From: Pleurostoma richardsiae
Taxonomy: Eukaryota > Ascomycota > Sordariomycetes > Calosphaeriales > Pleurostomataceae
Direction of reading: 5' to 3'
Length of the DNA: 64,000 nt
NCBI GenBank assembly: GCA_030052745.1
Contig: JANBVO010000021.1
Coordinates: forward strand, 372,001 to 436,000
Both the position numbers and the translations under genes were made by a program. The notes under the pieces are model-generated. The model was not told the DNA's origin. It did no database searches and was given only the letters and a program-made list of their open reading frames with translations. Below are positions 18,792 to 27,646 of the stretch, piece by piece. Each line of letters opens with the position of its first letter. Position 1 is the first letter of the stretch.

Positions 18792-20302
18792 GGTGGCGGG
18801 ACGGGGTCTCGGGGACGGGCAGCGTACGGCGGCTGCGGGCTGTTTGCTTTCTTCCCTCATGCAAAACTTGGTGAAAAGGAATGCCCTGGGATGGTCGTGG
18901 AAGGAGGGAGGAGGGAGCTGTCTGCGACTTCGCACTCTCGCTTCGGCAGCAGGGGGGGTTTGCTACGCCCTCCGAGCAGACGAGGCTGGCAAGGAGTCAA
19001 GTCAGACAGACGCTTCGGGTAGCTTCGAGCTGGTTGGCCGGTTGAGTGCAAGATTAGACTTTAGCCAGGGGAGAGAGACAAGGAGAGATAACAAGCAAAG
19101 ATAACCGTCAACGCTACCACCCTTTGCTCCGAAGGAACGCAGGCTTGGATATGTATATGTCTTGCTCGCTGGCGTCTTAGCAGCTCGGGCAACGGGTGAC
19201 TCAATAGCAGTGAGAAACAACCTGACCGGGAAGCGTAGTGTAGTGCAGAGTAGTCTGGGGTTCCGCTCATCAGGGTTAGTGGCGCCGGTAGACAGTAGAC
19301 ACACACACTCTGGAGTGTTCGTTTTGCATCTCCCTCCGTTGGCTTTCCGATCTGGGATCCGTCTCTGCCACCACCTGCGACGGATCCCTAACCTCCTACA
19401 GCTTAGGCCGAGGTCTGCAAGGTACCTCGCCTTACTGGTTTGTGCGGATAAGGTACCGAGACAAAGTGTCAGCCATTGCCTCTCCCTCCTGAATCGGACA
19501 CGGAGGGGTTCACAAATTTTCTTTTACTCCCCGCGATGCATTGCGCTAACAGAGGTGGGGCGACTTGGGTAGGAAAAAAGTTACCCGTTGACGGCGTGGC
19601 TTCACTGACGACATGCCTTCCGCAGCCAATGGCCTCGACAGCAATTGGCGCACGTAGGGGGGGTTGCCGCGCTGCTGTGCTGACCCTTTGTTGGCGATCA
19701 GAAGACCGTCTCCCATTGTGTTGATATGGCGAGCTTCTGGCGCTCCTTCGTCCTTATAATCTCTCCCCCCAAAACGCGGTCTGGAGCGATCCGCGATGTC
19801 GTCATCCTGAATGTGGTGAGATGACGTGGGGGACGTGGGACGACGAACCGCTCCAATATCAGAAAGGTCTGAGTAGGAGATCCAGTGGCCTGAGACGAGG
19901 GCGCTTAGCTCTGTTGAGCGCTGGAAATCCTGCTGAAAAAACCATCGTGTAGAATATAATACAGTCAAGGTTGTTATTATGTTGCTATGCTCCCAAGTCT
20001 ACCCATCCCCACAACTAGATAGATGCCATGATTCTCCCGGCGTCGTGTCCCACCACGACGACTTCATACGCCACCGAGCGGAGTTGATGCCTCTTACTGA
20101 TACACACATACCACAGGCGAAAGACGGCCTGTGTAGCCCTGCGCGGAGACATATATGTCATTTGCGAGGCTTAAGGAAGCCGGTCGGATAGGTCCTGGAT
20201 GCCATAGGAAGACATGCTGAGGACGTGCTCCCGTCCTGAGATGCGGGAGCCATCCAAACGGAGGCGTCGAGGCGTCGCTGTATTCAGAGTGACACCCTGC
20301 CT
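18792..20302. other. Upstream of aspartokinase, 3' side of mdl1
   Basis: This 1.5-kb non-coding interval contains the hom3 promoter (with the TGACTCA site at 19197) and, farther right, the 3' UTR of mdl1. GGTACC-type motifs occur at 19421 and 19452. Several short frames run across it on both strands with no recognisable product. Confidence 0.5.
19197..19203. promoter_or_regulatory. CPC1/Gcn4-type site upstream of aspartokinase
   Basis: Perfect 7-bp TGACTCA, the consensus of the bZIP activator of general amino-acid control (Gcn4 in yeast, CPC1/CpcA in filamentous fungi). It lies about 406 bp upstream of the hom3 ATG. A TGACTC core on the minus strand lies at 18994-18999. The function is inferred from the match and from the gene being amino-acid biosynthetic. 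Confidence 0.55.
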
Positions 20303-22723
20303 CTAATCCTCCTTCTTTCCAGGGGCACCTGCATTCTCCTTTTCTCTCTCCTGCTCCTCCTCTTCCTCCTCCTCCTGCTCCGCCTCCTCCAGGTCCTCCT
20401 CGATTTCCTCCGCCTCGGTGATTTCTCCCATTCCCCTGTGCTCGGAGGGCAGCTCCCCGCCGCTCATCTGCCACTCCATGAGCTTGCTGAAGTGGCTGTT
20501 ATTGTCGGCGCTGAGCTGCGCGTAGCTACCGATCTCCGCCACCTTGCCCTCATTGGACAGCACGATGATCTGGTCCGACCGCTTGATCGTGCTCAGTCGG
20601 TGAGCAATCGAGATGGTAGTGTTGCGGCCCTTGAGCAGCTCCGCCAGCGCCGAGTTGACCAGCGTTTCGGACTCCGCGTCGAGCGCCGACGTCGCCTCGT
20701 CGAGGATCAGGATGTCCGGGTCCTTGAGCAGCGCCCGCGCGATGGCGATCCGCTGCTTCTGCCCGCCCGAGAGCTGCGCGCCACGAGCACCCACCTGAGT
20801 CTCGAGCCCCTCGGGGAAGTCGCTGATGAACATGCAGTTGGCTTTCTGCGCGGCCGCGATGATCTCGGCGCGGCTGGCATCGGGACGACCATAAGCAATG
20901 TTCTCCGCAACAGAGCCGGAGAAAAGGACTGGCTCTTGCGCTACTAGACCGATTCTCCTTCTTAGCGACTTCACGTTCATGTCCTTGATGTCTATTCCGT
21001 TAATGGTGATGGTCCCAGCAGTCGGATTGTAGAACCTGAGCAAAAGCCCTGCGACAGTGGATTTGCCTCCGCCAGACGGTCCAACGATGCAGACGTTGCT
21101 GCCAGATGGGATCTCGAAGTCAAGCCCATCGAAAATCTTCACCGCCGGACGCGTAGGGTATGCAAATGTGATGTCGGAGAACTTGATCGGACCCTGTGCA
21201 GAGGTGACCTTCAGACCGACTGTCGCAGGGATGGTCGGCTTCCTATCCTGAAGCTCAAACAGACGGCTGGCAGCGCCCACGCCCTTCATTAGCTCTGAGT
21301 AGAACCCCGAGACACCGAACAAGCTTGACCCCGCGAAGGCCGTGTACATCATGAAAGAGGTCAAGTCGCCTAACGACATTGTCCCTGAGCGGACCAGGTT
21401 TCCACCGACGATCAGGAGAGCAAGAACAGTCATGTTCCCTGCCCAGCCAGTAGAGCCAAAGAATGTAGCAGCAACGATGGACTCTCTGCGCCCCAGCGCG
21501 AAGATCTTCCTGATTTGTTGATTGTATCTGTGAATCTCCTGGATCTCACCGGCAAATGCCTGGCTCGTCTTGATATTCCCCAGCCGCTCCTCGGCGATCT
21601 TCGTCAAGGTACCCAAGTTCTTCTGGATCTGCCGGCTGATGTTCCTGATTATCCTGCCGTAGAAGAATGCGCCGACAGCGATGGGAGGGAACATCAGGAG
21701 AATGATGCCAGTGAGCTTGGGGCTAAGCCATGCCATGGCACCAAAGCCAGCGGCTCCGCTGACGAGCGAACGCAATCCGTCGGAAACGTTCTGAGTAATG
21801 CTCTTGCCGACGATGACAGTGTCCGAGCTGAGGCGCGATATCAGGTCGCCCACCCTGTTGGCGTCAAAGAACTCCGCATCCTGCACATACGTCCGCCTGT
21901 AGAGCTGGGATCTCAGGCGCGAGACGACCCGCTCACCGACGATTCGCAGCAGCACGACGCGGCCGAAGTTCGCCATGGCGCCCAGCGTTATAAAAGCCGC
22001 AAAGGCCGAGAAAAACTGCGTCGTCGTCAGGCCAAAGATCAGCGTCTCGTCCGCAGATCCCTTTGTCGCTAGGTCTAGTATCCGGCCGACAGAGAAGGGA
22101 ATGGACATGGTGACGCTCGAGGAGATGAGGAGGAAGACGAAGGCGATGCTCAGCCATCTGACTTCCGGCTTCGCGATCTTGATGAGGCGCCAAATCTCCG
22201 CCCATCCACCTTTACCCTGGCTCTTGCCCTCCTTCGACAGGCGTGCGCTCATGTTGATGTGCGCGGCCTTCTCTGCCTTCTCGCTCCGCTGGAAACCATG
22301 TTGGTTGAGATGATCTAGATCCTTCCCAGGCGCTTGCGCCTTCGCGGGTTCAGCCACCGCTTTGCTTTCTGCAGATGCGACAGCCTTGTCATCCCGGGTG
22401 GGCTCCTGAAGAAGACTCCTACTTGTAGAGAACTGGCGAAAGAGCGCAATTGGCGACGTCGGCCCGGTCGTTCGCCAGTCGAATGCCCGGCTGTGGAGTT
22501 GGGAACTCAGGCCGGGACGCGCGAGGCATCGCTGAGACAGGAGGGCCTTCGGAGAGGAGGATATGGATCGGAATGGTGATATAATGGCCGGATACGGCGT
22601 CTTGAATGTCGAAGAGACCGACAATGTGTCGCGAAGCAGCTCCGGTAGCCGAGGAGCCGTCAGCCCGATGCCGAAGCCGCGTCGCGGGAGCAGCGCAGCC
22701 CGTCGGGCTGCCCCCGGAACCAT
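20303..22723 (-). CDS. mdl1: Mitochondrial half-size ABC transporter (Mdl1/ABCB10 type)
   Basis: Inner-membrane half transporter, in yeast linked to export of peptides from the matrix. Single exon, 806 aa, from the ATG at 22723. The Arg/Ala-rich N terminus (MVPGAARRAALLPRRGF) fits a mitochondrial presequence. The six-helix transmembrane domain spans about residues 180-480, starting RLIKIAKPEVRWLSIAFVFL. The nucleotide-binding domain has Walker A GPSGGGKS (about 547), a Q-loop at VAQEPVLFSG, signature LSGGQKQRIAIARAL (about 649), Walker B ILILDEATSALD (about 670) and H-loop SIAHRLST. An unusual tail of about 45 residues is almost entirely Glu-rich. Mdl1 and Mdl2 cannot be separated with certainty by eye. 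Confidence 0.9.
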   Translation of the reverse strand: MVPGAARRAALLPRRGFGIGLTAPRLPELLRDTLSVSSTFKTPYPAIISPFRSISSSPKALLSQRCLARPGLSSQLHSRAFDWRTTGPTSPIALFRQFSTSRSLLQEPTRDDKAVASAESKAVAEPAKAQAPGKDLDHLNQHGFQRSEKAEKAAHINMSARLSKEGKSQGKGGWAEIWRLIKIAKPEVRWLSIAFVFLLISSSVTMSIPFSVGRILDLATKGSADETLIFGLTTTQFFSAFAAFITLGAMANFGRVVLLRIVGERVVSRLRSQLYRRTYVQDAEFFDANRVGDLISRLSSDTVIVGKSITQNVSDGLRSLVSGAAGFGAMAWLSPKLTGIILLMFPPIAVGAFFYGRIIRNISRQIQKNLGTLTKIAEERLGNIKTSQAFAGEIQEIHRYNQQIRKIFALGRRESIVAATFFGSTGWAGNMTVLALLIVGGNLVRSGTMSLGDLTSFMMYTAFAGSSLFGVSGFYSELMKGVGAASRLFELQDRKPTIPATVGLKVTSAQGPIKFSDITFAYPTRPAVKIFDGLDFEIPSGSNVCIVGPSGGGKSTVAGLLLRFYNPTAGTITINGIDIKDMNVKSLRRRIGLVAQEPVLFSGSVAENIAYGRPDASRAEIIAAAQKANCMFISDFPEGLETQVGARGAQLSGGQKQRIAIARALLKDPDILILDEATSALDAESETLVNSALAELLKGRNTTISIAHRLSTIKRSDQIIVLSNEGKVAEIGSYAQLSADNNSHFSKLMEWQMSGGELPSEHRGMGEITEAEEIEEDLEEAEQEEEEEEEQEREKENAGAPGKKED

Positions 22724-23402
22724 GGCGCAGGATATTGTGCGGGCGGTTGCTATCTCGTTAGAGCCGTTTCTGGTGTGCGATCCATGACCGAAGGCATGGA
22801 GTTGTCAGGCCTTTGCGCGCGGCGTCGTCTGGTAAAGGTATCGTTTAGTAAGATGTGAGGGTCTAAGTCCCCTTCTGCTCGTCGGGAATTTTTAATGGGG
22901 CTCCTTCGGAGCTGCAGTTGCGATTTCGTCATCAGAACCGAACGCTTAGACCGAGCCGAACCTCGCCCGCGCCGTGTCCGACGTGCTCTTCCAGTACGAT
23001 GGCCTCGGCTTCAGCCGGCAGTCGCTGTCATTGACGAATTTATCAGCTTCAGCAGCTGCGAACCGGCTCTACAAAAGCAACCGCGAGGGAGCTTGCTGGT
23101 ATTCAATGGCCATAAATGCTGGTTCTGGCGTCGGTTACTTTCGCTAACGGGCAAGTGGGAAGCAATTCATGGTTGGAGGCATGAGCCCTCTACGAAGATA
23201 CAACAAGACTGGTTGCCCCGATTTAGCCCTCATACAAAGTTGAATAATACATCAAGAATAAGACAAGCCAGTTGATAACTTCCAGGCGCTACCAAAAGTC
23301 ACCTTCTGCGGCTCATCAGGGAGCGAGCAGAGCGCTCGCCTGCACCGAGACTGAAACGTGAGATGAGCTGATCTAAGCTCTAACCAAGAATAATCGCCAA
23401 CC
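22724..23402. other. Gene-free interval between mdl1 and rtt103
   Basis: This 679-bp non-coding interval between two minus-strand genes holds the mdl1 promoter and the rtt103 3' UTR. No supported gene or repeat is visible. Confidence 0.5.
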
Positions 23403-24837
23403 CTATGAGGCTTGGCTATCCTTCCGAAGCATCTCAGCAACATCCGCGTCGATGCCATCATCATTTCCAAGGTCTGGGAACTCCTCATTGGAGTCAACTC
23501 TGCGTCTCTTGTTCGCGCCGTTGGCCGAGACCGGGACTGACTGATACTGGGAAGCAAGGGTCGACAGTAAATCGATACCTGGCGCCGCTGTATGGTGAAA
23601 GGTCGCCTGCGGTGGCGCGACTGGTGACCGCGTCGTTTGCGGCTCGGCCTGCGAAGGCATGGCAGGTCCAGGCTCATCATAGAAATCGTCATGGCCAGAC
23701 GGAGGTGTCAATGCCTCGACCTCTGGTCTCTCCGGCTCGGGACTTGCCGAATGCCCATTCTGGGGGCTCTGATCCCGCTCGTTCAAGCCACGCATGATAG
23801 CAAACTCGACATCCTTCTTTTTCTGATCAATCGTCGCCTTGCGTGAGGAGAAGGTATGCAATTGAGCTTCCTCTTCGGCTAATGCAGCCTTGTTGGTGTC
23901 CAAGATCTTCTCGAGGGCACCAATGAGCTCCGTTCTGGCCTTGACACACTCTGCCACGGCGTCCTCCGCAACGGCAAGATTCTTCAGCAAGCCGTTCAGG
24001 CGGGCGGCATACACCGGGGCTGACGGAACAGGCTGGCTAGGATCCGAGACCTTGTCGAACTCTTGGTTTGCTGTATTGATGGCGGCCTTGGTTGAAAGAA
24101 GCAGCTTGGAGACATTCTGCTGTGGCGCTACAAGAGGGGCAAGCTCTGAAGGAACGGAGGATGATGTGAAGATCGATCCTCCAAAGCCCGACCTAGGAGC
24201 TCCTCGGGCTTTGTCCAATTCTGCACAGCCGTTAGCAAGAGGTGGGTCACGAGTAGATGATAAAGGAACTGCGCCTGCCTTGTATGCGAGACTCAATGGC
24301 TTCTTGAATAGGAACTTCAAATATGTTTCGGTCTTTCCACACGTCGATGACTCTGCGAAGCTTGCCCTGGACTTCAGAAGGAGCTCCCTTATATGCAGTC
24401 GCTGCAGCTTCAGCAATGACTGGGGAGAAAGCTAGCACAAAGTCGTCCTTGTGGCGTGCCTTGGATTGTTGGGTAACCTCTTCAATAGAGTTAGCTTAAG
24501 AGAACATGATAGAATCTGCAGATCGAAGCGGTTCCGAGAAGCCCGCGCCGCAGTGACAGTGAGATGATAGCTTACCATTCGCAAGATATATCAAATTTAG
24601 TCGCTTGGGGCTCGGCGAGTCCTTAAGGCGCTGGAGCCAGAGTTGGACTGTGCGGTCCGCATGTCGTCTGAGCAAGTATGTGAGGTCAGCGTCTGCGTAC
24701 GTCAAGGATTTGACATTTGCGCCTGTATGGTCTACATACCGATGGAACATGATCCACTGAGCAGCAGTGGCGATGCTGTCATGGCTCTCATTTAAAGCTG
24801 ACAGCTTGGCCAGTACCGCATCATCCGTATAAGCCAT
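23403..24837 (-). CDS. rtt103: CTD-interacting transcription termination factor Rtt103
   Basis: Binds the Ser2-phosphorylated C-terminal domain of RNA polymerase II and helps termination with Rat1. CDS is complement(join(23403..24220,24279..24479,24576..24667,24740..24837)), 402 aa. The CID domain occupies about residues 1-135 and contains LNESHDSIATAAQWIMFHR, LNLIYLANEVTQQSK and the VIDVWKDRNIF block. A coiled-coil follows (NLAVAEDAVAECVKARTELI) and then a Pro/Ser-rich tail. The third intron appears to use a GC donor (24278-24277) with a normal branch (GCTAAC) and CAG acceptor. That join gives IQELDKARG, the family-typical transition. A weak GT donor 11 nt downstream (GTTCCT) is the alternative. 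It is divergent from the clathrin light chain gene. Confidence 0.9.
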
Positions 24838-25565
24838 CCTGCCGTGACCTTAAACCGGTATGAAAGGGATAAAGAAGGCCGGGATGAATCTCGAGGCTAG
24901 ATTGATGATGGAATTGTGAAGCTTTGGGCAGCTTGCTAAGCGTTTGCTGAAGTTGCCTGTCTGTTGCGCTCAACTGGATCTGGAGCTCATTCACAGACAA
25001 GAGAGGCGCACAACAAGCTGTGATGGCCGGAGTGGCAGTCGGCCTTGCTAACCCAGGCCAGTAAATTTAATCCAGGCCAAGATCGCAAAGGATGGAGACT
25101 ATCAGCTACGAAGAAGACGACCTCCTCCAGTCTAAATGAAAGAGAGCGATGCTGTATTTGTGTTGAATTGATGGGGGAAAGATGAGTCCGGGTCGAATTA
25201 AGTAACGCGGTACCGTGGTTATAGGTAAGGTAATTAGAAGCTATTTGTTTGCGGCGCACGCGTAGTTGCGTAGCGCCGCGCCGCTAAGCAGCAACAAGGT
25301 ACTCTATTCTGCATAAATGCATTTTGGACCTCCATAAACAATTGCAGTGGCCAAGTGAAATCAAGGTGAATGGTCCAAGCGCAACGACACCTGTGACTTT
25401 CGGTCGCTACTGGAAACAGGCGGCTTCATCAAGCTGCACGTACCTGCGAAGTTGCACATCGGACCTACAAGCACGAATCTCCCCAGAAAACGGTGCTCCA
25501 TCATCCCACCTTCAATCTGAGCCTACAGTCTCTCCGACTGCGAGTCCTCGCCTTTACTCATCAAA
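24838..25565. promoter_or_regulatory. Shared upstream region of rtt103 and clathrin light chain
   Basis: This 728-bp non-coding interval separates divergent starts. GGTACC- and GGTAA-type motifs occur near 25210-25232 and 25297. I see no gene. Confidence 0.45.
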
Positions 25566-26381
25566 ATGGCGGATCGATTCCCTTCTCTGGAGGACTTCGA
25601 CTCCGGCGGTAAGCTCGCACTCTCCCGTAGATACCTTCTTTCGCTCTCACTGACAAGACAACCGCAGCACAAACCGAGATCCAGGATGCCAATGGCGAGC
25701 CTTCCGCAGATGATTTCCTAGCCCGTGAGAAGGCGATTCTCGGCGACGATGCAAACCAGTTTGCGACTAGTGAGGATGCCGCTGCCTTTGGAGGTGACGA
25801 CGACTTGTTGGGAGGGCCAGGCGGCGATAGTGCGCAGTTTGAGAGCCAGTTCCCTGACCTTGCTGCCAGCCCAGTAAGAAAATGCACCCCTCCAATCGCT
25901 CACTACGTCGATCTGACTTTCTTCTTCGCAGGCTGTTACTGCCAGCGGACCCATCACCGGACCCTCAGTCAGCTACAACTCAGGCTTCGCTGCTCACGCC
26001 GAGGAGGAAGAAGAACCTGAGGTGATCAAGGCTTGGCGCGAGAAGCGAGACGAGCAGATTGCCAAGCGCGCTGAGCAGTTCGCGGCGCAGCGGCAGGAGA
26101 CGATCGAGGAGGCACAGCGCAACATCGACGCCTTCTACGAGAACTACAACAACAAGAAGGAGAAGACGATCAACCAGACCCGGAAGGAGGCCGACGACTT
26201 CCTGGCCAGCCGCGAGGACACTACCTCCGGCGGCACAAGCTGGGAGCGCATCGCCAAGCTCGTTGACGTTAGTGGCAAGGGCCAGAAGGGCGGCGGTGCC
26301 GGCTCGGGCAAGGAACGGTTCCGCGAGCTGCTGGTGAGCCTGCGGAAGGATGAGAAGGCTCCTGGTGCTGAGGGTTACTAG
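25566..26381 (+). CDS. clc1: Clathrin light chain
   Basis: Regulatory subunit of the clathrin coat. CDS is join(25566..25608,25668..25873,25932..26381), 232 aa. The N terminus MADRFPSLEDFD and the acidic region with FLAREKAILGDDANQFA match the conserved light-chain front. The heavy-chain-binding helix starts at about residue 110 (EEEEEPEVIKAWREKRDEQI) and continues as a long charged coiled coil (QRQETIEEAQRNIDAFYENY). The conserved TSWERIAKLVDVSGKG segment precedes the C-terminal KERFRELLVSLRKDEKAPGA. Both introns restore the frame at family-conserved positions. In the same window lie AP-1 gamma, Tlg2 and Vps3, which act in the same trafficking routes. Confidence 0.95.
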
Positions 26382-26789
26382 ACGAACTCTCGGCCTCGGG
26401 ACGAATCTCTCATTTGAAGGGTCCACACCCTTGTAGAACAATGGCCCGCTACACTGAGCTCAAGAATCCCTCTGTATTTGACGTTACGCGGGAGAGCAAT
26501 TGAAGTGTACAATAGATGGCCACTTGCTGGCGGCTGGGCAATTGGCATTTTGGTATGGTAGTAAGGCGTCAAATGATGATGGATTTTCTTCCTCAGATGC
26601 ACTCGTAATGTATGGCACTTTCGGGACTATCACACGTTCATGACAGTGTGTTCGCAGCGCAGCATGAAGCGTATGATCACACCAGGAGGTAGCTCCTCGG
26701 CATTGTGTTTGTCCTCTCCTAGTTATAGACATACAACCGCATCTCTATTGACTCCTTCCAGTTCCTCTCCGGTTAAGCCATCCGGACAT
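26382..26789. other. Convergent 3' intergenic region (clc1/cox7)
   Basis: This 408-bp interval lies between the convergent clathrin light chain and cox7 genes. I see no additional coding sequence. Confidence 0.5.
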
Positions 26790-27260
26790 CTACTCCTTGC
26801 TGAACCAGGTGTTGTAGCCCGCGACCTTCCGGCCCATCGCGTAGAGAGAGACTGAGAGAGGATGTCAGCGCCGGATTAACAGAAGGGTAAGACGTTGACG
26901 TACGGCCGCAGGTTCCCCAGAGGGTGATGACGAAGGGCACGTAAAGGATGCTGCTCCGCGGGTTCTACAGACATTGGTTAGCCAGAGGGCTGAACGCGGC
27001 TTCGGAGAGAGGAATAGTGAGGCTCACGATGCGCCAGATGCGAGTGTGGGCGCGGTAAGCATGCTGGTAGGTGCGCTGGTGCTCAGGGACCCGGTTCGGG
27101 GCGTTGACGAGGCCTCTGCGAGAAGGTCAGCAACTCTCTCCGACTATGACATGATCCGACGGAGGCCCGGTAAGTGCCATTGACCACCATGGAAGTGCAT
27201 CGTCGGCCGCTACTAGCGGCACAAATGAAGGAGGGCTGTTGGAGGCTGGACCTACGCCAT
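26790..27260 (-). CDS. cox7: Probable cytochrome c oxidase subunit VIIa (Cox7)
   Basis: Tiny nuclear-encoded subunit of respiratory complex IV. CDS is complement(join(26790..26851,26904..26964,27028..27115,27256..27260)), 71 aa, found only by splicing. The predicted protein starts MAGLVNAPNRVPEHQRTYQ; the NRVPEHQ block matches the NKVPEKQ motif of animal COX7A. A single membrane helix follows (SSILYVPFVITLWGTCG), then a basic tail ending GYNTWFSKE. The first exon carries only ATGGC before a GTAGGT donor. All four exons join in phase with plausible branch sites (GCTAACC, GCTGAC). Identity rests on the short motif, length and topology; another small inner-membrane subunit is possible. A CCAAT box lies 139 bp upstream. 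Confidence 0.7.
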
Positions 27261-27646
27261 TTTGAAGAGATGCGGTGCGGATTGAGCTGAGATTCTGCTG
27301 TCGAGGAACTGTGATTTCGTTGTATGGAGAAGCTCGGAATGAATGCCGTCGCTCCTCACTAAAGTCTGGCGTGACTTCTCGTAGATGCAGCATCTCTGAT
27401 TGGTCCAGATGACTAAGCCCGGCTGAGCGGTGGAAATTCTCGGCAAGCTCAGAGCTGACATTTTGGCTAGCGTGCCTGGGTACCTACGGAGCGCTCTGTA
27501 CACTACTGAAGCTCCTATCAAGATATCGCGAAAGCTGCCTCGTCCATTGCAGTCTATCCTTCGCTTCGTTCATGATCCTGCAGGCCGTTACATGAGATGT
27601 TAAGGTTATTACGGATACACTCTCGGCCATTGGCCCGTTCACAAGT
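27261..27646. promoter_or_regulatory. Shared upstream region of cox7 and the mitochondrial helical-repeat gene
   Basis: This 386-bp interval separates two divergent genes with likely mitochondrial products. It contains the CCAAT box listed separately. Confidence 0.4.
27399..27403 (-). promoter_or_regulatory. CCAAT box upstream of cox7
   Basis: On the minus strand the context is GACCAATCAGAG, an excellent match to the CCAATCA form bound by the Hap2/3/5 complex, which controls respiratory genes. It lies about 139 bp before the cox7 ATG. It is also within the region shared with the divergent gene at 27647. Confidence 0.45.
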
